Assembly (NCBI GenBank): GCA_964439435.1
Contig: CAYTOF010000015.1
Coordinates: forward strand, 1 to 35,098
Direction of reading: 5' to 3'
From: CAYTOF01 sp964439435
Lineage (GTDB): Bacteria; Bacillota; Clostridia; Oscillospirales; QAMX01
DNA length: 35,098 nt
Numbering within the stretch: the stretch's first letter is position 1; the number at the start of each line of letters is the position of its first letter. A model generated the notes under the pieces. It saw only the letters and a list, made by a program, of their open reading frames with translations, was not told where the DNA came from and searched no databases. Positions 16,464 to 26,162 of the stretch are shown here, piece after piece. Position numbers and translations under genes: made by a program.

Positions 16464-17339
16464 CTATAAAGTGAGCATATATCTTGCTATGTCTGCAAGG
16501 TGGCGCGCACCTGAGAGCAACAGCTCTGTCGGATAATATCTAAATATATTGTCCGATTCGAGAGAGAAGTCTCCACTGTATCCGATGTCTTTCAACGCCT
16601 GCATAAATTCTTGCCAATCGTTTTTATAACACGGATAGAATGGCGGATAATGCAGATCTGTTTTTGAGTCGTTCTCATGCACATGCAGGAGCTTCAATGC
16701 CTTTCCAAGGACACGTGCCTCGCGTGCGGCAGTGCTGCCTGTGATAAGGGCATGTCCCACATCCAGACAAACCACAAAGTTGTCTGAATCGAGCCTATCC
16801 AGCAACTCCAGCAAATCCTCCGCATCCGAGAAAGCGCAGCTGCAATGTACATTTTTTTCGGGATCATGGGCAAACATATTTTCTGTCGCTATCTTCACAT
16901 TGGCAGAGACGGCATATGGCTCCAGCTTTTTATAGATTTCAATGGCTTTTTCAAAGCTCTCCTCGCGCATCAAATCATATCTGCATCCGGGCAACATAGC
17001 GGGGTGAATGACAATATAGGGAGCTCCAATAATTCCCGCGGTTTTAATCCCGCGCAGATGCAATTGAAACAGCGCAGCATTCTCCTCTTCGTCCGCCGTA
17101 TATGTCGGCATCATGGCGTGCATCTGCGCAAAGGCAATACCTGATTTCTCGGCACTCTCCCTTATCGCCTCGGCATGGGCCAAATACTCGTCTTCGCTCC
17201 TTGAAAATATGCCGTTTTTCTTGTCATGGGCAAACATGGAGTAGTCAAGTGCTTCAAAACCCGCCTCCGCAAGCTTTTTTACAGCTTCCACATCCCCATA
17301 ACTTCTGGAAAAACGCTCTGTCGTTGTACTGATCCTCAT
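16464..17339 (-). CDS. Sugar phosphate isomerase/epimerase-like TIM barrel
   Basis: A 291-residue protein of the xylose isomerase-like/AP endonuclease 2 superfamily. The metal-binding residues expected for the fold can be placed at Glu153 (ATENMF), Asp193 and His196 (CLDVGHA), His219/His221 (LLHVHEND) and Glu261 (SLESD). A GGAGG site precedes the ATG. It is the last gene of the minus-strand envelope operon, 29 nt after the SGNH hydrolase. The substrate is unknown; family members act on keto-sugars, inositols or related compounds. Confidence 0.87.
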   Translation of the reverse strand: MRISTTTERFSRSYGDVEAVKKLAEAGFEALDYSMFAHDKKNGIFSRSEDEYLAHAEAIRESAEKSGIAFAQMHAMMPTYTADEEENAALFQLHLRGIKTAGIIGAPYIVIHPAMLPGCRYDLMREESFEKAIEIYKKLEPYAVSANVKIATENMFAHDPEKNVHCSCAFSDAEDLLELLDRLDSDNFVVCLDVGHALITGSTAAREARVLGKALKLLHVHENDSKTDLHYPPFYPCYKNDWQEFMQALKDIGYSGDFSLESDNIFRYYPTELLLSGARHLADIARYMLTL

Positions 17340-17368
17340 TTTTTCCCTCCGTTCATATGTGCGTCGTT

Positions 17369-18295
17369 TTAACGTATGTGACGATAAATCCCTTGTCTTG
17401 CATTCAGATATAATGGCACCACCAGAGAGATTGTCGAAAATTGCATCAATATCTCTGTATATGGGATATGTTGCCCAAGTTCAAGCCGCATCTCTTCATA
17501 GATTCGCACATGCCCTTCCACAGAGGGGTGAATGTCCAGCTCTTCTATGCGGATAAGCTTTTTCATCTCTCCTGCAAATGCCCGATCAGGTCTGATGAGG
17601 ATATCTGTCGGGGTGTTTATTATAGTGTCATTTATTTCATCAAAATATTTGTAAAATTGTCTTGCCGGTGCCGCTAAAGCCAGTGGTAATGCCAACACAG
17701 GATTGTAGACCGTCTGTGAAATGATGATGGCTTCGGGGTTTTGCTGTCGTAAATCCTCAATAAGTGCGGGGAAATCCCGCTCAAAGGCCTTAACTCCCCC
17801 ACTCATACCGGCATGCAGCGCTTCTATGTTTTCTTCTTTGTTGAATACGCGTATGAGAGCTGCAAGTTGTCCTTGAATTTTTTCGCTTTTCAAAGACTCC
17901 TTGCTCAATTCCTTTGTCAAGACCGAGAGAAACACACCGAGCAGTTCATTGCCTCCGACAGAAACACAGATCACATCGGCAGTTGCAATGCTCTCCCTTA
18001 CTGTCTTATTTTGAAGAGAGCTCAAGGTATTTTGAGCTGTGTACCCGTCCACCGCATGGTTTTCAAAGCGCATATCATAAAACTCTGCGAGCAGTGCACC
18101 ATAGCACATCTCATTTGGATGTTCCAAACCATATCCGCGGGCGATGGAGTCTCCAAGAGCTATAAGCAGTTTTTTTGCCCTGCTCTCCGCTTGAATCTTC
18201 GCAGGCTCTCCGGGAAGAGAGACGGCCTTTGCAAATCCAAGCAACAAAGCCGCACAGAGCATGACGGTGAGCATGACCTTAAATTTCGTAGCCAC
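17369..18295 (-). CDS. Secreted SGNH/GDSL-family hydrolase
   Basis: About 308 residues. An N-terminal signal (VMLTVMLCAALLLGFAKA) is followed by the SGNH blocks: GDS (about 48-50, Ser nucleophile), GGNE (about 114-117) and DIHPSVEGH (Asp254, His256). The start is uncertain. A GTG at 18295 (chosen) and an ATG at 18274 both lie in or at the end of yfhO, whose stop is at 18279; an ATG near 18325 with a long Arg/Lys-rich lead is also possible. It is thus coupled to yfhO. Acting outside the membrane, it could be an esterase or lipase; its operon points to trimming of acyl groups on a cell-surface glycan. Confidence 0.85.
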   Translation of the reverse strand: MATKFKVMLTVMLCAALLLGFAKAVSLPGEPAKIQAESRAKKLLIALGDSIARGYGLEHPNEMCYGALLAEFYDMRFENHAVDGYTAQNTLSSLQNKTVRESIATADVICVSVGGNELLGVFLSVLTKELSKESLKSEKIQGQLAALIRVFNKEENIEALHAGMSGGVKAFERDFPALIEDLRQQNPEAIIISQTVYNPVLALPLALAAPARQFYKYFDEINDTIINTPTDILIRPDRAFAGEMKKLIRIEELDIHPSVEGHVRIYEEMRLELGQHIPYTEILMQFSTISLVVPLYLNARQGIYRHIR

Positions 18296-21200
18296 TCTCC
18301 TCTTCTTGCTCCTCCTTGGCGACATCCGTGTCAATGTCGCTTTCAATGTCATTTTCAGTGCCGCTATCGATGTCATTTTGCGGACTCTCTTCGTCTTCGA
18401 CGACAGTTTCATCTTCAACGCCCTCGCTTGAGTCTCGGGGTTTGGAATTTCCAAGATTTAAAATGGGAAGCTCGATTGTGTCCTGAGTGACAGACTTCTC
18501 TTCGGCGTCGACCTCAATACCCTCTCTCAACAATCTGTTTATCTCTTTTACAGTGTCTCCGCTCCCTGATTCTATGTCCATTTCTGTCACATCATCTGAT
18601 ATTTGGGATATCTCCTCATCGGATGCGATTGCCATCAAGCCCTTGGCAGTGGGTAACTTGATGCTTTTCTTTCTCATGTACAGCCATGTGGATGTGATGA
18701 GCAAAAAGAGTACCAATCCCGCTCCGGAAATCACACATGAAAACAGGAAGTAGTCCGGTAAAAAGCGCAGGGTCACATGGTAGTCCCCTTGATCCAGGTC
18801 AAGGCCCAGCAAACCATCTGATGTGCGATAGGGCTCCATCTTCACACCGTCAACCGTGGCTGTCCAACCGCGCTCATAGGGTATCGACATGTAGAGCGTT
18901 TGATTCGCGTCCATGTGGACATTAAAGGTCAGCACCGTCGTTTTTTTGGCGACCACTTCGTCCACAGCTCCCCTTAGCGGTGCGAAATGCTCTTCAAAGA
19001 GTTCTGTGTCAAAGGAGTAGAAAAGATGGTCTTTCAAGAAAACTTCACCTCTGCCACCCTGTTCGTTGTTCAATATGGTCATTATCAAAGAGACTTCCTC
19101 ATCGGACGAATATTGCCCCAGGGGGATTGGGCCGTCATCCTCTGCATTTTCAAGATATGTGTGATACCACTCTTTGTTGATCCAGATATTTACCTTGCGC
19201 GGATAATCCGATGGAAACGCAGCGTAGAGGGTTTTGCCTTCAACGCCCTTGACGAGGAACTCTATATGGGTGTTACTGCCTTCCGTCTCAGGGACGTATT
19301 TTGTATACCCCTGTCCATATGCTCTTGTCTCCACATTATCATATTCAATGCGTACATTTTCCGGGTCAACAGGAGCGTAGAACTCGATTATCTCCACGCT
19401 GCCAACCATGGCCGAAAACATTTTGTTTAGCTGTTCAAAGGGATTTCCCGGGACTTTTTCAAAATTTATGTGCTCTTTGTCCACAGGATAGCACACGGGC
19501 ATGGCATGGGGGTTTTCATACAGATAGATTGTCATCTCTTCTTTAGTGCCCTCAAAGAACGACTCCTGGTATATCAAATCCAAGCCGTTGTTTGTGTTGT
19601 TTTTCTGCAGCACATATTTTATCCCCAACATGGAGTCCAGGGATATGTGCGGTGTCAGATATCTTGTCCAATGGGCGCCGGTATTGTATCCCAAACTGCG
19701 TATATATTTGATGCCGTCGGCGTTGAGAGTGGAGCTTGAATGGCTGATGCCTTTGAAGCCAAAGGCCATCGGGTCATTTACTGTGCGCGTGTAACTCTTC
19801 TCCGTCCGATAAAAGCCGGGGTCATAGGCCTTTAGCCATGTCGCCACCTTATAGGTCGAGTCCACAAAGGGCCTGTATGTGGTTCTTGCCGAAAAGACAA
19901 CATCCATATCCACTTTCCAGATGCTGATCAATCCGTTCAGATACAACTCAGCACAAACCACCCCAATTAATATCGCTATGACCGTACCGTTTCGTGTGCC
20001 TTTTCTATGGGCATCAAAGGCAACAAACGAAAACAACACACCGACCAGTATAATGGATCCCCAAACTGTTATCCGTACATCAATGTACTCATAAGAAAAC
20101 TTGTCCACAAGCAAGATAAGCGCAATGACCGCAAAGGCCGCTCTGCTGACATTGGCAACGGTATATCCATCTCTCACCTTTGAAAAGGCCTCATATCCCA
20201 TCACAAGCATAAAGGCGCACAGTATAAAAGAATACCTGTAGTTCAACCAATTGGGATTTTGAAAACCATGCCATGCCATATCAACCGTTGACATATTCAT
20301 ACTTAAAAACAAAAAACACAATATGGCAGTGCTCATAATCTTGTTTTTCACATTGATGTTCTTGTTGGTATAGTAAAGCGGCAGCATTATGAGGGTCAGT
20401 GTGCCTGTATAAAGTATCGGAAGTCCTTCCGGTCTGCAGGTGTCATATGCGCCGAAAAGAAGCTTTGGCAACATATCAAACAACAAGAACTTGGCCTTGA
20501 GCGCAAAGCTGGGGTTTGTAAAGTCCATTTTTCCCAAAGTCAGGGAGAAATATGCCGGTATCAGCATGAAGGCAGCCATCAGCGCCGACAGTATGGAAAA
20601 GAATGCGAACAATCCGGCTTTTTTGAAAAAGTTTGCGACATTGCCTTTGCCGTATCTGCAGCCGGTAAAATATGCAAAAAAGAAATACGCAGCGGTAAAA
20701 ATCGCCACCATGTATCCTATATAAAAGTTGGAGATAAATGTAAGGGTGAGGGCTACGGTAAAGAGTATGAACTTTCCCTCTTTGACAAGCTTCTCCACGC
20801 CAAACATAATCAACGGCAAGGTAATGAGAGCGTCAAGCCACATCGGGTCCATCTGATGGATGACCATATAGGCCATCAGGGCATACATGGTTGAAAACAA
20901 CAATATTTTAGAGGTCTGTCCTCCGCGGGATTTTTTCAGATAGTATGCAAAGGAGAGCGAGGCGCAACCCGTGCGGAGCAGTGCAGTGGCAAGCAATGCC
21001 TCGGTTATCAGTTTTTTGGGGAACAGCGCGTAGATTATCATAAACGGGCTGCCTGTGTAATAGGCATTCAGTCCGAAGGACTCCCCGCCAAGTGTCCTGC
21101 TCCAGTTATATATGAAGCTGCCCTCTCCCCAAAAGGCGTCTCGGAAAGCTTCATAGTAATAAATGTACTGGGCGTTGAGATCCAGCACCAACAAAGAACC

Positions 21201-21353
21201 TTTTCCAAAGGGATATATCCTATATGTGATGTACACGAGCTCCAAAACAATCATGGGAAGGAAAAACGCAAGTATATACAGCGCCTTGTTGCTTTCCTTT
21301 TGTTTCAGCATGAGCTTCTTGCCAAGCTTTTCGCTGTCAATCTTCTGCTTCAT
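18279..21353 (-). CDS. YfhO-family polytopic membrane protein with acidic C-terminal tail
   Basis: A 1024-residue protein of the YfhO family (PF09586). YfhO proteins are predicted GT-C-type glycosyltransferases; B. subtilis YfhO has been linked to lipoteichoic acid glycosylation. Features seen: an Asp-containing first loop (LDLNAQYIYY), the SRTLGGESFG block, about a dozen transmembrane segments, a large extracellular domain (roughly 470-850) and a last helix near 870-893. After it comes a 131-residue acidic tail, rich in Asp/Glu/Ser, that I do not know from the family. The ATG overlaps the glycosyltransferase stop by 4 nt. It likely takes sugar from a polyprenyl-phosphate donor made by the GtrB-like enzyme. 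Confidence 0.9.
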   Translation of the reverse strand: MKQKIDSEKLGKKLMLKQKESNKALYILAFFLPMIVLELVYITYRIYPFGKGSLLVLDLNAQYIYYYEAFRDAFWGEGSFIYNWSRTLGGESFGLNAYYTGSPFMIIYALFPKKLITEALLATALLRTGCASLSFAYYLKKSRGGQTSKILLFSTMYALMAYMVIHQMDPMWLDALITLPLIMFGVEKLVKEGKFILFTVALTLTFISNFYIGYMVAIFTAAYFFFAYFTGCRYGKGNVANFFKKAGLFAFFSILSALMAAFMLIPAYFSLTLGKMDFTNPSFALKAKFLLFDMLPKLLFGAYDTCRPEGLPILYTGTLTLIMLPLYYTNKNINVKNKIMSTAILCFLFLSMNMSTVDMAWHGFQNPNWLNYRYSFILCAFMLVMGYEAFSKVRDGYTVANVSRAAFAVIALILLVDKFSYEYIDVRITVWGSIILVGVLFSFVAFDAHRKGTRNGTVIAILIGVVCAELYLNGLISIWKVDMDVVFSARTTYRPFVDSTYKVATWLKAYDPGFYRTEKSYTRTVNDPMAFGFKGISHSSSTLNADGIKYIRSLGYNTGAHWTRYLTPHISLDSMLGIKYVLQKNNTNNGLDLIYQESFFEGTKEEMTIYLYENPHAMPVCYPVDKEHINFEKVPGNPFEQLNKMFSAMVGSVEIIEFYAPVDPENVRIEYDNVETRAYGQGYTKYVPETEGSNTHIEFLVKGVEGKTLYAAFPSDYPRKVNIWINKEWYHTYLENAEDDGPIPLGQYSSDEEVSLIMTILNNEQGGRGEVFLKDHLFYSFDTELFEEHFAPLRGAVDEVVAKKTTVLTFNVHMDANQTLYMSIPYERGWTATVDGVKMEPYRTSDGLLGLDLDQGDYHVTLRFLPDYFLFSCVISGAGLVLFLLITSTWLYMRKKSIKLPTAKGLMAIASDEEISQISDDVTEMDIESGSGDTVKEINRLLREGIEVDAEEKSVTQDTIELPILNLGNSKPRDSSEGVEDETVVEDEESPQNDIDSGTENDIESDIDTDVAKEEQEEESGYEI

Positions 21354-22318
21354 ATATCGGTACTTCCTCCCATGTTTTCAGCTTCAATTACATGTGTCCA
21401 CTCGGAGATAATATATCTCGGCCTTCCCTTTACCTCATCATATACCCGTGCAATGTAGAATCCGACCACACCCAGCGCCCACATCAAAAAACCGGAAATC
21501 AGCAACATAATCGCCGTTGCTCCCATAAAATATGCCGTGTGGCTGTTTGAAAAGTCATAGAGGAGAGCAAAAAGCCCGGTGATTACAGAACCCAAAAAGC
21601 TCAGAGTGCCCAGTATGCTTATAATTTGAAGAGGGGCTGATGTATATGCGGCAATTGAGCTAAGGGCCATTTTTATAAGTTTTACGGGTGTGAATTTTGT
21701 CTTGCCCGAAAAACGCGGGGCCACGTCAAAATACACATCTGTCGTTTTAAAGCCTGTCCAACCGGACATCGCCCTGAAAAAAGTCTGCCTTTCTCCCATG
21801 GACAACACGGCTTCTATGGCGGCGCGATCCAATAATTTAAAATCGGAGGCCGTTCCAAGATCTATACCGGACATGAGTTTTAAAATGCCGTAAAAGATCT
21901 TTGTGAAAATCCTGTATACAAAGCCCACTTTCCCGCGCGTTCTCTTCTTTCCCTCAACAACATCCGCACCGCTTAGCCATTCGTCGTACATTTGCGCAGC
22001 CGTTTCAGGTGGGAACTGTAAGTCCGCATCAATAATGACAGCACACCCCCCCTCTGCGGCCTCGAGGCCTGCCAACATCGCAGCTTCTTTGCCGAAATTT
22101 CGCGAAAACCTGATGCCCTTTACTCTGGAATCCTGTTTTGAAATGCCTTGAAGCTCACTCCATGTGGTGTCTTTAGAACCGTCATCGACAACTATGAGCT
22201 CATAGGGTATGCCCTGGCTCTCCATGGCCTTTGACACGCCAAGGGCTAAAGCTTCGATATTTCCCGATTCGTTATAGGCCGGTGCTATCAGTGAAAGTAT
22301 TTTGTTCTTTCTGTCCAT
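21350..22318 (-). CDS. GtrB-like polyprenyl-phosphate glycosyltransferase (GT2)
   Basis: A 322-residue GT2 enzyme. Visible are the nucleotide-binding DDGS (45-48), the FSRNFGKEAA block, DADLQFPPE (97-105) with the metal-binding acidic residues, and two C-terminal transmembrane helices as in GtrB. It would move a sugar from UDP-sugar to undecaprenyl phosphate on the cytoplasmic face. The ATG follows GAGGAC and lies 47 nt inside the gtrA-like gene; the end overlaps yfhO by 4 nt. This GtrA-GtrB-YfhO order matches known three-part envelope glycosylation systems. Confidence 0.92.
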   Translation of the reverse strand: MDRKNKILSLIAPAYNESGNIEALALGVSKAMESQGIPYELIVVDDGSKDTTWSELQGISKQDSRVKGIRFSRNFGKEAAMLAGLEAAEGGCAVIIDADLQFPPETAAQMYDEWLSGADVVEGKKRTRGKVGFVYRIFTKIFYGILKLMSGIDLGTASDFKLLDRAAIEAVLSMGERQTFFRAMSGWTGFKTTDVYFDVAPRFSGKTKFTPVKLIKMALSSIAAYTSAPLQIISILGTLSFLGSVITGLFALLYDFSNSHTAYFMGATAIMLLISGFLMWALGVVGFYIARVYDEVKGRPRYIISEWTHVIEAENMGGSTDI

Positions 22319-22805
22319 CCGCTTTGTCCTCGCCTTTGAATATAAACAGTTTTGAGATGATATAGTTTAGCACAATTACAATTACACTTGCCACAACCTT
22401 TACAGCCCAGTTGTAAAGGTTGAAACGATCTTCAGAAAATTGCAGCCAGATAAACAAACGCAAGCCAAGTAGGATAACTCCGGTTTCTATGGCCAATGTG
22501 ACAAGCCTTCCGCCTGCAAATAACAGAGCTTCTTTCGCCACGACTTGGGCATCTCTTGCCTTGCTTTCAAAGACAATCAGCTTGTTTGTGACAAATGCAA
22601 AAATGACCGCGCCTACCCAGGCGATGGCATTGGCCGCCAAGACAAGATTTTTGTCACCGGCTCCTGCGCTTATACCGAAAATATATATAAATATGCCATA
22701 TATAATGTAGTTTACAATTGTGGTCAAGACGCCGAAAATCAAATAAAAGATTATTTCTTTGTGTTTTTTAAATAATTTTATCGCAACTTCTATTGCATTT
22801 GCCAC
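22272..22805 (-). CDS. GtrA-family membrane protein (flippase-like)
   Basis: A 177-residue protein with four transmembrane helices, opening with an EIIFYLIFGVLTTIVNY stretch typical of GtrA (PF04138). GtrA is proposed to flip polyprenyl-linked sugars. The start is a GTG at 22805 after GGGGA. First gene of the operon behind the promoter at 22870-22898. Confidence 0.88.
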   Translation of the reverse strand: MANAIEVAIKLFKKHKEIIFYLIFGVLTTIVNYIIYGIFIYIFGISAGAGDKNLVLAANAIAWVGAVIFAFVTNKLIVFESKARDAQVVAKEALLFAGGRLVTLAIETGVILLGLRLFIWLQFSEDRFNLYNWAVKVVASVIVIVLNYIISKLFIFKGEDKADGQKEQNTFTDSTGL

Positions 22806-22869
22806 TTTGTTCCCCGCCGTTACCGATGTTTTATTTTAAACATATTATTTAGAGCTTATTATTTAGTAA

Positions 22870-22898
22870 ATAATATACCACATATCCGCTTTAGTCAA
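22870..22898 (-). promoter_or_regulatory. Promoter of the gtrA-gtrB-yfhO operon
   Basis: Minus-strand TTGACT (22893-22898), a 17-nt spacer and TATTAT (22870-22875); about 60 nt of leader precede the GTG start. Confidence 0.7.
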
Positions 22899-23039
22899 GG
22901 GCAGTGCTGTAAATTTCACCGCATCAATTTTCACCCTTGCAGATCTAAAAACAACCAAATCCTCCTGTGAATCCCGGCTGCAAACACCATCATTTATCTC
23001 ACTCCCAACATTGAATCCCCAATGTTACCGTTTTGTAAT

Positions 23040-23049
23040 NNNNNNNNNN
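23040..23049. other. Assembly gap (10 Ns)
   Basis: Ten Ns in a row. A round number of this kind usually marks a scaffold join, so the distance and even the order of the two flanking envelope gene sets are not certain. Confidence 0.98.
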
Positions 23050-23054
23050 GTCAA

Positions 23055-23083
23055 TTTTTGTTACAGGGTATATATTATATAAT
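23055..23083 (+). promoter_or_regulatory. Possible promoter of the MBOAT-DHHW operon
   Basis: TATAAT at 23078-23083 is a perfect -10 box; the only -35 at 17 nt is TTTTTG (23055-23060), a poor match. TTGTTA at 23058-23063 gives only a 14-nt spacer. Confidence 0.4.
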
Positions 23084-23183
23084 ATGCATATTATAAGTTG
23101 TGCTTCGATTTACCCTCGACGCCAACCTTGTTTTATAATTTTTGGCCCCGGGCGGCACATCATATTCTACTGTGGGAGCGAGT

Positions 23184-24599
23184 ATGGTTTTTTCAAGTTT
23201 AAACTTTTTATATTATTTCATGCCCGTCTGTCTGCTGGTCTATTTTATTTTACCGCGGGATATCAGATTCAAAAACTATGCGCTCTTGCTGATGAGCCTG
23301 ATTTTTTATGCTTGGGGCGAACCCATTTGGGTTCTTTTGATGCTCTTTTCCTCCTTTGTCAACTATTATGGCGGCTACCGAATAGGCAATGCCAACACAC
23401 AACGTGAAAAGAAATTCTGGCTTATCTTGACTGTCACCATCAGCCTTGCACTGCTTGGCATTTTTAAGTACACAGGTTTTATGTTGGAAAACCTCAATTT
23501 GTTGACAGGGCTCAAACTCCCCGCCTGGAAAATCGGTCTTCCTCTGGGCATATCGTTTTTCACTTTCCAAGCTCTGTCGTATACCCTTGACATGTATAAG
23601 GGCACCGTTTCTGTTCAACGGTCCTACGCCTATTTCCTGCTCTATGTATCGCTGTTCCCCCAGCTGATCGCCGGCCCCATAGTGCGCTATGCCGATGTCG
23701 AAAAGGAGATCTCCGACCGCACCATCACTCTTGCCGGGTTTTCACGGGGCATAATGCGCTTTCTCACAGGGCTTGCCAAAAAACTGTTGATTGCCAACTA
23801 CGCCGACCAAGCCGTCAGGCTGTTGCTTGTCCCTGGGACAGACAACTCGGTCTTTGGCGGATGGCTTGGGCTTTTGATGTTTGCGTTCCAGCTTTACTTT
23901 GACTTTTCCGCGTATTCCGATATGGCCATCGGCCTTGGCAGGATGTTTGGTTTCAATTTTAAAGAAAACTTCAATTACCCCTATACAGCCAAAACCGTAA
24001 CGGATTTTTGGCGCCGCTGGCACATCTCCCTTTCATCTTTTTTCAGGGACTATGTCTATATACCCCTGGGCGGAAACAGAAAACACGCCATTCGCAATTT
24101 ATTCGTTGTCTGGCTGCTCACAGGGCTGTGGCATGGCGCCAGCTGGAACTATGTCTTTTTCGGGGTTTATTACGGCATCTTGCTGGTGCTGGAAAAATAT
24201 GTTTTCGAAGGCGTTATAAAAAAGCTGCCGAGCTTTGTGACCAGGATTGTCACCCTCTATTTTGTCTTGATGAGTTGGGCGCTGTTCTATTTTGAAGACC
24301 TTAGCGCCCTTGGGCACTTTTTGAAGAGGATCTATGGGCTTGGAAACTTCGAATTGGTGAGTGCCAATGCCATTTCCATCCTCTCCAATTACTCACTGTT
24401 GATTGTCGTTTCGCTGATCGCCTCAACACCCATCGGTTTGATCATCAAAGGTGCAAATATTGCCATGACCAAAGCCGGCAACAAGCTGCGCTTTATCGCC
24501 ATGTCCGCCAGGCTCTTGTATGTCAACACAATCATGGCCGTCTGTACCGTTGTTATGGTGACAAACACCTATAACCCGTTTTTGTATTTCAGATTTTAA
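23184..24599 (+). CDS. MBOAT O-acyltransferase (AlgI-like)
   Basis: A 471-residue polytopic protein. The ATG at 23184 is chosen since MBOAT proteins of this type begin MxFSSxxFLxxFxP, and GGGAG lies before it; the frame upstream is not homologous. Family blocks include GISFFTFQALSYTLD, DFWRRWHISLSSFFRDYVYIPLGG (His at about 280) and the catalytic His at about 317 in LTGLWHGASW. MBOAT proteins pass acyl groups, usually acetyl, across the membrane. With the two DHHW proteins downstream it forms a set like AlgI with AlgJ/AlgX, which acetylates exported polysaccharide. The glycan target is unknown. Confidence 0.93.
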   Translation: MVFSSLNFLYYFMPVCLLVYFILPRDIRFKNYALLLMSLIFYAWGEPIWVLLMLFSSFVNYYGGYRIGNANTQREKKFWLILTVTISLALLGIFKYTGFMLENLNLLTGLKLPAWKIGLPLGISFFTFQALSYTLDMYKGTVSVQRSYAYFLLYVSLFPQLIAGPIVRYADVEKEISDRTITLAGFSRGIMRFLTGLAKKLLIANYADQAVRLLLVPGTDNSVFGGWLGLLMFAFQLYFDFSAYSDMAIGLGRMFGFNFKENFNYPYTAKTVTDFWRRWHISLSSFFRDYVYIPLGGNRKHAIRNLFVVWLLTGLWHGASWNYVFFGVYYGILLVLEKYVFEGVIKKLPSFVTRIVTLYFVLMSWALFYFEDLSALGHFLKRIYGLGNFELVSANAISILSNYSLLIVVSLIASTPIGLIIKGANIAMTKAGNKLRFIAMSARLLYVNTIMAVCTVVMVTNTYNPFLYFRF

Positions 24600-24626
24600 C
24601 TTTACAACATCACTTTGGAGTGTTTT

Positions 24627-26114
24627 ATGAGAAAATGGTATATCGCCATCTGTGTGTCGTTTTTGCTTCCCATTTTTATTCTGTTTTTCATATCCCTTGT
24701 GGATGAAGATGCGACACGCTCTGAAAAAGAAAATAGAGTTCTTGCTGGCATACCCAAATTTTCTGTCGGTTCCCTTTTCAACGGCAAGCTTTCTGAAAGT
24801 TTTGAAAACTACCTTTCAGATACATTCCCTTTCCGTGAAAAGCTGCTGGATATCAGCGGCACCATCAACAAGTTTTATGCCGTTGACCTGTTCAATGCAG
24901 GTGCCGTGATCCCCATAGTCAAAGACGATGATTGGGATAAGGGGCAGTCCATTGTGGATGAAGTGGACGAGTCGGATCTTGCAAATCCCGTGACCACGAT
25001 AACATCAAATACAACCACAATCAACACCCAGGACAGCACCTCATCATCCACATCATCTGCTTTGCATACCGAAACCACAACGGAGATGAGCCAACCGCCC
25101 ATCACCTCCGCACCTTTGACAACAGGTTCAACCTCCTGGATTTGGCTCGACCATCCCGAAGGTGAAATACCTCCCGTTGTCGGAGGCGAAGCTGTTGAGG
25201 CGGGCTCGGTTTTAGTGGTGGGAACTGCCGCGATGGAACACTACTACGGTGTGGACTCCTCTCTCCGATACTATGCCTCGACTGTTTCCAAGGTCAAGGA
25301 ACTTCTGCCGGGGGTAAATGTTTATGCGATGTTCTGTCCCACATCCATTGAATTCAATGCCCCGACGAAATACCAATCCGGTACACGTTCGCAGCTGCGC
25401 GCCATGAATGTTGCCTATTCAGCCCTTGATGTCGGCATTATACCCGTCGACGCTTGGTCGCAATTATATGCCCACAAGGACGAATACATTCACTTTAGAA
25501 CCGACCATCACTGGACGCAACGCGGAGCATATTATGCATATAGGGCCTTTGGAGAGGCTGCGGGCTTCATCCCCCATGAGATGTCCGAGTACACCAAGGG
25601 CAGTGTCGACGGATTTGTGGGCACAATGTATGCCTTTACCAAAAATCATCCTCTGAGTGAGGTTTTGAAAAACAATCCCGACACCGTTGAAATTTTCAGA
25701 CCCATAACCTCCCCGACAATGACAATATACAGAGACACAACCCTTACAAACGGGCGCTCCTTTCCCCTAATCATATCCGATGCGTCCGCCGAAAAACTCC
25801 ATAGCTCGGCAAAATACATGAGCTTTATCGGCGGAGACAACCCCATATGCCATATTGTAAACAGTGAGCTTAAAAACGGCAGAGTGCTCATGGTCACCAA
25901 AGAGTCCTACGGCAATGCCCTGATTCCCTTTTTGGCCGATCACTTTGAAGAGATATACGTGATAGACCCGCGGGAATTCAACGGTAAGGACGAGCCATCC
26001 CTTGACATAATAGAGTTTTCCAAAGCCCATGGTGTGACAGATTTTCTCTGCGTGAACTATGCTTTTTCCGCCTCTTCTTCGTTTATGAAGATCTTTGCCC
26101 AGATGCTACCCTAA
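24627..26114 (+). CDS. Membrane-anchored DHHW/AlgX-like protein
   Basis: A 495-residue protein of the DHHW family (PF14286), related to AlgJ/AlgX SGNH-fold acetyltransferases. The ATG at 24627 follows TGGAG. Order: an N-terminal membrane helix (about 5-25), a short conserved region (ENYLSDTFPFR, typical of AlgJ-type proteins), a Thr/Ser-rich linker (about 120-170), then the SGNH-like domain with TDHHW (292-296) and KESYGNA (Ser about 427). The Asp-His and Ser are the expected catalytic residues. It lies 27 nt after the MBOAT gene and probably receives the acyl group from it on the outer face. Confidence 0.9.
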   Translation: MRKWYIAICVSFLLPIFILFFISLVDEDATRSEKENRVLAGIPKFSVGSLFNGKLSESFENYLSDTFPFREKLLDISGTINKFYAVDLFNAGAVIPIVKDDDWDKGQSIVDEVDESDLANPVTTITSNTTTINTQDSTSSSTSSALHTETTTEMSQPPITSAPLTTGSTSWIWLDHPEGEIPPVVGGEAVEAGSVLVVGTAAMEHYYGVDSSLRYYASTVSKVKELLPGVNVYAMFCPTSIEFNAPTKYQSGTRSQLRAMNVAYSALDVGIIPVDAWSQLYAHKDEYIHFRTDHHWTQRGAYYAYRAFGEAAGFIPHEMSEYTKGSVDGFVGTMYAFTKNHPLSEVLKNNPDTVEIFRPITSPTMTIYRDTTLTNGRSFPLIISDASAEKLHSSAKYMSFIGGDNPICHIVNSELKNGRVLMVTKESYGNALIPFLADHFEEIYVIDPREFNGKDEPSLDIIEFSKAHGVTDFLCVNYAFSASSSFMKIFAQMLP

Positions 26115-26162
26115 TAAGTTCAAACACATGACAATGACCCGGTTTCCGGTGATGGAGTTTAA

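Larger units (their letters stand above)
22806..23183 (+). other. Intergenic region with promoter and assembly gap
   Basis: This 378-nt divergent region holds the gtrA-like promoter, a small hairpin (AACATTG 23008-23014 with CAATGTT 23020-23026), the N run, and a possible promoter for the MBOAT gene. Only very short frames are seen; no gene or RNA is supported. Any element spanning the gap would be missed. Confidence 0.7.

Noticed and set aside
22899..23039. Short minus-strand frame near 22920-22990 with an AGGAGG inside it
   Set aside because: Only about 20 codons, no homology seen, and the AGGAGG is not followed by a usable start.
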